A stretch of 9,934 bases of DNA from Candidatus Uhrbacteria bacterium (GTDB lineage Bacteria; Patescibacteriota; Patescibacteriia; UBA9934; UBA11717): contig DOMJ01000031.1 of the NCBI GenBank assembly GCA_003509895.1, positions 10,156 through 20,089 of the forward strand, written 5' to 3'. The position numbers and the translations under genes are program-made. Positions 5,842 through 9,934 of this stretch are shown piece by piece (position 1 is the stretch's first letter; every line of letters starts with the position of its first letter). The notes below the pieces were generated by a model, which made no database searches, was not told the origin of the DNA, and was given only the letters and a program-made list of their open reading frames with translations.

Positions 5842-5882
5842 AATAAAAATGAATCCCCCGCGCGGCCGCACGCCGTGGGGGG
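5842..5882 (-). terminator. GC-rich terminator of the orphan membrane gene
   Basis: On the minus strand a G/C-rich stem pairs 5878-5882 with 5855-5859 (CCCCC/GGGGG) and CGGC (5875-5872) with GCCG (5866-5863) across a small internal loop. ATTCATTTTTATT follows (5854-5842). It starts about 20 nt after the stop of the minus-strand gene at 5902. Its extreme GC content contrasts with the other terminators in the window. Confidence 0.65.
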
Positions 5883-5901
5883 AGTTGAGGAGAGTACTCG
5901 T

Positions 5902-6636
5902 CTAGTCGAAGCTCTTCGTGACGATCTGGAACTCCGTAGGCTCAGAGGGGAGTTCCCACACGAGGGTCTGTAGGAGCCACGCATCCGATTTACCGTACTC
6001 GCCTTCATGAGGTACCCCATTCGCATCGAACTCGAACAAGTACTCCTGACATGCGTTCAGCGAATCTGCTTGGCGAACGTGGATGGAAAAGCCATCCTTG
6101 GTCTCCGTGACTCCAATACGCCATCTTCCCACAATAATCGGAGACAACACGTACCAGAACCAGTGAACCGGCACAAACTCCCTGTGACCGCGGAACAGAG
6201 ACCACAGATCAGACTCGATCACCTGAAACGTCAGATCATCTCCCCACACCAAGAACCGATTCCGCTTCCGCCAGACATTGCTCGCCATGCTTGCGCCAAA
6301 CGCCAGGTAGGGGACCAGCAAGATCAACGAGATCAAGGTAACTGCGTCGAGCACAGGCGTCAACAACCAGCCCGCCGCAAACGGCCGCGCCAACCAGTTC
6401 AACCATCCCGTGATCGCGATCCACGTAACCGGAATCAGCACGTAGAAGAACATCCGGGAACAAGCCCGCCCGATCCACGCCGGAACCTTGTGGTGACTCT
6501 GCGTCTTGCGCGCGATCCTGACCCACAACGAATAGGCCAACTGGAACCAAACCGTTGAAAGAAGGATCCTGCAAATGACAACCGTGAGCTGTCCGAGCAC
6601 ATACCACAGCGACAGTTCCACCTTCTGAGTCTTCAT
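5902..6636 (-). CDS. Tryptophan-rich membrane protein, unknown function, compositional outlier
   Basis: This is a 244-residue protein that I cannot assign. Three hydrophobic segments (about 10-37, 62-84, 92-114) are followed by a mostly soluble half with W-rich patches (HWFWYVLSPIIVGRWRIG, 158-175) and an acidic C-terminal region. About 16 of the 244 residues are Trp. The gene differs from all its neighbours: leucine and other codons prefer G/C endings (TTG, CTG, GCG, ATC), GATC is frequent, and ATG 6636 is preceded by a real Shine-Dalgarno (TGGAGG, 4 nt from the ATG), while the other protein genes lack one. It has its own promoter and GC-rich terminator, so it forms a self-contained transcription unit. 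Recent transfer is a reasonable inference. The long antisense reading frame over the same bases is weaker on every count. Confidence 0.72.
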   Translation of the reverse strand: MKTQKVELSLWYVLGQLTVVICRILLSTVWFQLAYSLWVRIARKTQSHHKVPAWIGRACSRMFFYVLIPVTWIAITGWLNWLARPFAAGWLLTPVLDAVTLISLILLVPYLAFGASMASNVWRKRNRFLVWGDDLTFQVIESDLWSLFRGHREFVPVHWFWYVLSPIIVGRWRIGVTETKDGFSIHVRQADSLNACQEYLFEFDANGVPHEGEYGKSDAWLLQTLVWELPSEPTEFQIVTKSFD

Positions 6637-6640
6637 CTCG

Positions 6641-6674
6641 CCTCCACATCCACCATTTACCCCACCCCATGTGG
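6641..6674 (-). promoter_or_regulatory. Shine-Dalgarno of the orphan gene, within a possible 5'-UTR hairpin
   Basis: TGGAGG (minus strand 6646-6641) is a strong Shine-Dalgarno 4 nt before ATG 6636, the clearest in the window. The 5' UTR has an inverted repeat, CCACAT (6674-6669) and ATGTGG (6649-6644), whose 3' arm overlaps the first half of the Shine-Dalgarno. The hairpin could reduce ribosome access, though six base pairs over a 19-nt loop is modest. Confidence 0.5.
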
Positions 6675-6695
6675 CGTCAATGTATTGGATTCTCC

Positions 6696-6727
6696 ACTAT
6701 ATCACCAAATTACCTCCTCCCCGTCAA
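6696..6727 (-). promoter_or_regulatory. Candidate promoter of the orphan membrane gene
   Basis: On the minus strand TGA-TATAGT (6704-6696) is an extended -10 element. TTGACG (6727-6722) lies upstream with a spacing of 18 to GATATA or 20 to TATAGT, so the -35 fit is imperfect. A leader of about 50 nt would result, unlike the leaderless pattern of neighbouring genes. The -35 lies close to the divergent flippase promoter. Confidence 0.4.
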
Positions 6728-6733
6728 CCAAAG

Positions 6734-6742
6734 TGCTATACT
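6734..6742 (+). promoter_or_regulatory. Extended -10 promoter of the flippase-ligase operon
   Basis: TGC-TATACT (6734-6742), identical to the ruvB element, ends 8 nt before ATG 6751. No -35 match is visible at the usual distance. It predicts a leaderless or nearly leaderless transcript. Confidence 0.6.
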
Positions 6743-6750
6743 GTTCCCAC

Positions 6751-8187
6751 ATGTCGCACGTTCACGCCATTGCAAAAAACACCCTTGTCCAACTCATCGG
6801 TCGCGTAGTCGGTACCGCTTTTGGCGTTTTTACGATCGCCACTTTAACCCGATCCCTGGGTGTTGATGGATATGGTCAATTTACACTCGCCATGACGTTT
6901 CTCTCCGTAGCGGGCGCATTAGCCGATTTTGGATTTACCCTCACGACCACACAAATGATCAGCGAGAAAAAGGCCAACATAGACTCTATTGTCTCCACCG
7001 CCTTTTCTTCCCGTCTTCTCTCCGGTCTCTTTTTCTTTGCCCTCGCCGTTTTGGTCGCTTGGTATATGCCCTACGCCCCCGTTGTAAAACTGACTATTGC
7101 CGTGGGTGCGTTTTCTTACTTCTTTATGACGAGCAGCCAAATGCTCATCGGTGTCTATCAAAAAGGGATGGCCATGTGGCGGCCGGCCTTGGCGGAAGCG
7201 TTAAGTCGCGGACTCATTTTGCTCGTCGTGCTGCTCTTTGCCACCGTTCACCCAAGCGCTCCCTACATGATGGGCGCCTTTACCATCGGAAACATCTTGC
7301 TGTTCCTTATGAACATAGGCTTTGCACGTCGCTTTGTCACAATCCGTTTTCACATAGACCCCGCTCTCCTCAAAACGTTCCTTTTGCGCAGTTGGCCTAT
7401 TGCCATTTCTATCTTTTTTAATCTCCTCTACTTAAAAGGAGATATTTTGTTCCTCTCTTTTTATAGATCCGATGCAGAAATCGGTCTCTATGGAGCCGCC
7501 TATAAGGTTTTAGATGTTGTTACCGTTATTCCAACCATGTTTATGGGTCTTCTCCTTCCGATGATGGTACAAGCATGGAGTACAAAATCACAAGAGAAGA
7601 TGAACGCCCTGTTACAGCAGGCGTTTGATTTTTTTGCGCTCGCCAGCTTTCCGATGCTCGGCGGTGCCGTGATTTTGGCGGAGCCGATTATGCGACTCAT
7701 TGCGGGTGCCGAGTTTTCCGCCGCAGCGCCCTACCTTGTTATCCTTATGATTGCCAACACAATCGTCTTCTTTGGTATTCTTTTTGCCCACGCTATTGTG
7801 GGCGTTAATAAGCAACGTGCGATTCTCCCCAGCTATGTTTTTACCGCCGTTATTGCAACCACGCTTTACCTTATCACCATCCCAATTTACGGTGCCTTTG
7901 GCGCGGCCTGGACCACCGTTGTAGCCGAGCTCCTTATTGCTTCTCTCACCACCATCGTTGTGGTGCGGCAAACCACGTTCAAACCTCGCCTGCGTAATGT
8001 GCTGGTCTACCTCTTTGCCACTCTCGTTATGACCGCAGCTCTCATGGCCATAACCTCTCTTGTTTCCGTTAATCATCTCCTGCTTCTTGCTCTCGTGATA
8101 GGCGGAGGTACTCTGTATAGCGTTATTATTGTTGCACTTGGTGGTATAAAAATGGAAACACTTAAATGGTTCCTAAAGAGATCATGA
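6751..8187 (+). CDS. Wzx-type polysaccharide flippase (MATE/MOP superfamily)
   Basis: This is a multispanning inner-membrane protein of 478 residues, the usual size for lipid-linked oligosaccharide flippases that move undecaprenyl-linked repeat units across the membrane. The N-terminus has the family's typical run: KNTLVQLIGRVVG, then LTRSLGVDGYGQFTLAMTF, then LADFGFTLTTTQMISE. Around twelve or more hydrophobic segments follow to the C-terminus, with basic loops between them (for example FARRFVTIRF and WSTKSQEKM). ATG 6751 is chosen because it lies 8 nt after the TATACT box; an in-frame TTG at 6685 would add 22 residues with no family match. Its stop overlaps the start of the ligase-like gene, so the two are translationally coupled. 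The substrate cannot be read from the sequence. Confidence 0.9.
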   Translation: MSHVHAIAKNTLVQLIGRVVGTAFGVFTIATLTRSLGVDGYGQFTLAMTFLSVAGALADFGFTLTTTQMISEKKANIDSIVSTAFSSRLLSGLFFFALAVLVAWYMPYAPVVKLTIAVGAFSYFFMTSSQMLIGVYQKGMAMWRPALAEALSRGLILLVVLLFATVHPSAPYMMGAFTIGNILLFLMNIGFARRFVTIRFHIDPALLKTFLLRSWPIAISIFFNLLYLKGDILFLSFYRSDAEIGLYGAAYKVLDVVTVIPTMFMGLLLPMMVQAWSTKSQEKMNALLQQAFDFFALASFPMLGGAVILAEPIMRLIAGAEFSAAAPYLVILMIANTIVFFGILFAHAIVGVNKQRAILPSYVFTAVIATTLYLITIPIYGAFGAAWTTVVAELLIASLTTIVVVRQTTFKPRLRNVLVYLFATLVMTAALMAITSLVSVNHLLLLALVIGGGTLYSVIIVALGGIKMETLKWFLKRS

Positions 8188-9473
8188 CCTGGCTTGCCTC
8201 CATCGTACTCCTCTCCATTTATGGCTATTTCTGCACACGCACCGTGCGCAAAGGGATTCTTGTTTTTGCGGCGTGTCTACCTCTCTATCTGATCAAACTC
8301 TCCGTAGGACCCATTCCAACCAACTTCTTGGAGCTCATGTTTATCGTTCTCTTTGTGGTTTGGGCGCTCGGATTTTTACAGGAGCGCAGACGCGATTCTT
8401 TAAAACACCTTCTTTCCTCTCACAAAAGACTTTCCCTTGGAATACTGCTCCTTCTTCTGGGCGGATGCCTTGGACTTCTTCAAACAGGCGACCTCTTAAG
8501 CGCCCTAAACGTTCTCAAAAGTTATCTCGTGGAACCTCTGCTCCTTGGCGCCATGATTTGGAGCGTGAGTCGATCGTCTGAAAACTTTCACCTCCGTCAA
8601 TTTTTGGTCGCACTTTCTGTGCCAGTGATTGTGCTAAGCGTTTTCGCGCTTTTTCAGACATTCACAGGTCTTGCGATCCCGGAAGCATGGGCACTTGAAC
8701 GACGCGTAACGGGACTTTACCCCTACCCAAATGCGCTCGGCCACTTTGTAGCGCCAATCATAACCGTCCTCGCCGTGCTCTTTATGGATGACAAAAGCCG
8801 ATTTACCACCGCGCAACGGAGAATCCTTGGCTCGGCTTTTTTTCTTGGCATCATCAGTGTCTACCTCGCGCAAACCGAGGCGGCGCTGTTGGCAATCGCC
8901 GTTAGTCTGTTTCTTGTAAGCTTTCTTTATAAAAAGGGGGCCGCAATAACCGTCCCGCTTCTCCTCTGCTTCATTCTCACCGTGCTTATTGTTTCTCCTC
9001 TCCGCACCACTATCGTCCAGAAAATCACCTTGCAAGACTGGTCCGGCCAAACACGCATTACCCAATGGAAAGAAACGGGTCATTTTCTTCTCGCTTCACC
9101 TCGCCATTTTCTCTTGGGTGCCGGTCCAAACAATTACCCCGCGGCAATTTCCCCCTACCATACATATACGCATTTAGAGATCTTTCAATATCCTCATAAC
9201 ATTTTTCTCAACGCCTGGGTGGAGTTTGGTGTACTGGGACTTGCCGGTTTTTGCCTTATCGCCTACAGCCTTTGGAAAATAACGATACGTAAGTCAAATA
9301 GCTATTATGTGGTTGCCTTTGGTGCCGGACTCGCAGAAATGGTTATTCACGGGTTGGTAGACGTTCCCTTTCTTAAAAATGATCTTGCCTTCCTAGGTGC
9401 CGTGTTTGTCGTCTTATTATTGATCGCTTCCGAAAAAGAAAAACCGTTTTCTCCTAAACAGTTACTCCGCTAA
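8184..9473 (+). CDS. O-antigen ligase/polymerase-like membrane protein (Wzy_C family)
   Basis: This is a hydrophobic protein of 429 residues with about ten to twelve membrane segments and one long exported loop. The loop and following helix carry the WaaL/Wzy_C signature H[NSQ]X9GXXG: H338-N339, then nine residues, G349 and G352. It is preceded by GAGPNNY and an upstream Arg291 in the region where ligases use conserved arginines. Such proteins transfer or polymerise lipid-linked glycans on the outer face of the inner membrane; ligase and polymerase cannot be told apart by sequence here. ATG 8184 overlaps the flippase stop in an ATGA junction, with a weak AAAGAG just upstream. ATG 8166 in the same frame would add six residues and a 22-nt overlap. 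Paired with the flippase it implies export and assembly of a surface polysaccharide. The glycosyltransferases are not in the window. Confidence 0.88.
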   Translation: MTWLASIVLLSIYGYFCTRTVRKGILVFAACLPLYLIKLSVGPIPTNFLELMFIVLFVVWALGFLQERRRDSLKHLLSSHKRLSLGILLLLLGGCLGLLQTGDLLSALNVLKSYLVEPLLLGAMIWSVSRSSENFHLRQFLVALSVPVIVLSVFALFQTFTGLAIPEAWALERRVTGLYPYPNALGHFVAPIITVLAVLFMDDKSRFTTAQRRILGSAFFLGIISVYLAQTEAALLAIAVSLFLVSFLYKKGAAITVPLLLCFILTVLIVSPLRTTIVQKITLQDWSGQTRITQWKETGHFLLASPRHFLLGAGPNNYPAAISPYHTYTHLEIFQYPHNIFLNAWVEFGVLGLAGFCLIAYSLWKITIRKSNSYYVVAFGAGLAEMVIHGLVDVPFLKNDLAFLGAVFVVLLLIASEKEKPFSPKQLLR

Positions 9474-9934
9474 CGCGTCGTAAAGTGACAAGAGGTCGAG
9501 CTCTAGTAGTTCGTCCTTTTTGTTTGCGGTCCGTTCTAAAATCGTCTCTCGCGACAATCCAAGATCATCATGTAGCTGATTCGCCACGCGTACAACCAGC
9601 CCAAATGCCGGCCCGGGTTTTAAGCCAATACGCAACAAGTCCGTACCATGGACAACATCCCCGGGAGGATGATCTAACACGTCAAAATGCCGTGACTGCT
9701 CGCGAAACCAATCGGCAATCTCCGGTCGTCTTACCCCCTTTGCGTCTTCCGAGTACGGACCGCGACTGCGTAAATCTACCTCCGTTGCATAAGACAACAT
9801 TCGCATGGTGAGCGGTTTGAGTTGACGTGCCAACGCATGAAATTTACCCTCCGTCGCGTCTTCCCTATGTTCATAGAGCCACATGGGGTGGTGATGAAAG
9901 CGCATGATCTTTTGTGCCGCGTCTCTGTATTTGC
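9462..9934 (-). CDS. HD-domain protein related to tRNA nucleotidyltransferase (CCA-adding) family, C-terminal part
   Basis: Only the last ~156 codons are visible. The frame is open to the window edge, so ATG 9905 is probably internal (KYRDAAQKIM precedes it in frame). The visible part starts with FHHHPMWLYEH, typical of the later helices of an HD phosphohydrolase domain. It continues with a SYATEVDLRSRG stretch matching the aeaD..GRg pattern and ends with HGTDLLRIGLKPGPAFGLVV, the hallmark of the C-terminal region of bacterial CCA-adding/poly(A) polymerase-type enzymes (GxDLxxLGLxPGPxxG). Whether a nucleotidyltransferase head exists lies outside the window, so the enzyme activity is not established. 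The stop codon lies 12 nt inside the convergent ligase-like gene, and no terminator separates the two. Confidence 0.75.
   Translation of the reverse strand, partial: KYRDAAQKIMRFHHHPMWLYEHREDATEGKFHALARQLKPLTMRMLSYATEVDLRSRGPYSEDAKGVRRPEIADWFREQSRHFDVLDHPPGDVVHGTDLLRIGLKPGPAFGLVVRVANQLHDDLGLSRETILERTANKKDELLELDLLSLYDALAE

Noticed and set aside
6007..6558. 183-codon plus-strand reading frame
   Set aside because: It is antisense to the 244-aa membrane gene, has low-complexity Arg/Pro/Gln-rich translation, no ribosome site and no recognisable domain. The minus-strand gene has a Shine-Dalgarno, promoter and terminator.
5902..6640. Insertion sequence or integron cassette around the orphan gene
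   Set aside because: No transposase, terminal inverted repeats, target duplication or attC-like site could be seen at either flank.
6685..6750. TTG start 66 nt upstream for the flippase
   Set aside because: The extra residues overlap the promoter and do not resemble the flippase N-terminus; ATG 6751 follows the -10 box at the same distance seen in other genes.

Overview
The window looks like chromosomal DNA from a small-genome bacterium. I lean towards the Candidate Phyla Radiation (Patescibacteria/Parcubacteria type). The reasons are very compact spacing, almost no Shine-Dalgarno sequences, start codons placed just after extended -10 promoters, a SpoIID-like wall protein with Ig-like modules, and a D,D-peptidase and polysaccharide genes among small membrane proteins. 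This placement is inference; no 16S or other phylogenetic marker is present.

Layout. Bases 1-41 are the 5' part of a tRNA-Gly(GCC) on the minus strand, and 183-268 is a complete tRNA-Leu(TAA) on the plus strand. Each has a good sigma-70-type promoter, the two are divergent, and tRNA-Leu is followed by an intrinsic terminator whose tail is repeated three times. Bases 383-679 hold what I regard as the main novelty: a near-consensus promoter, a ~255-nt stretch with no gene but many hairpins and a long-range 10-bp closing helix, and a terminator hairpin. It is a likely free-standing structured RNA that I cannot assign to a family. A plus-strand operon follows: ruvB (723-1775), a small two-helix membrane protein and a bacterial-PH-domain membrane protein (2034-2588). 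It ends at a terminator shared with the convergent gene.

The minus strand then carries a secreted D-alanyl-D-alanine carboxypeptidase/endopeptidase (2616-3653), a 64-aa protein of unknown function, and a large secreted SpoIID/LytB-domain protein with two four-tryptophan Ig-like modules (3935-5785). After that comes a tryptophan-rich membrane protein (5902-6636), which differs from everything around it in codon use, GATC content and Shine-Dalgarno use and may be a transferred gene. On the plus strand a Wzx-type flippase (6751-8187) and an O-antigen ligase/polymerase-like protein (8184-9473) form a tight pair. The window closes with the C-terminal part of an HD-domain/CCA-enzyme-like gene on the minus strand, whose stop lies inside the ligase gene.

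How they fit: most of the protein-coding content concerns the cell surface. The D,D-peptidase trims peptidoglycan cross-links or stems, SpoIID-type proteins cleave glycan strands, and the flippase plus ligase/polymerase export and assemble a surface polysaccharide. Housekeeping functions are the tRNAs, RuvB (Holliday-junction branch migration) and the HD/CCA-like protein. Three start sites (ruvB, the D,D-peptidase and the flippase) share a TGnTATAnT box ending 8-9 nt before the ATG, which predicts leaderless or nearly leaderless mRNAs.
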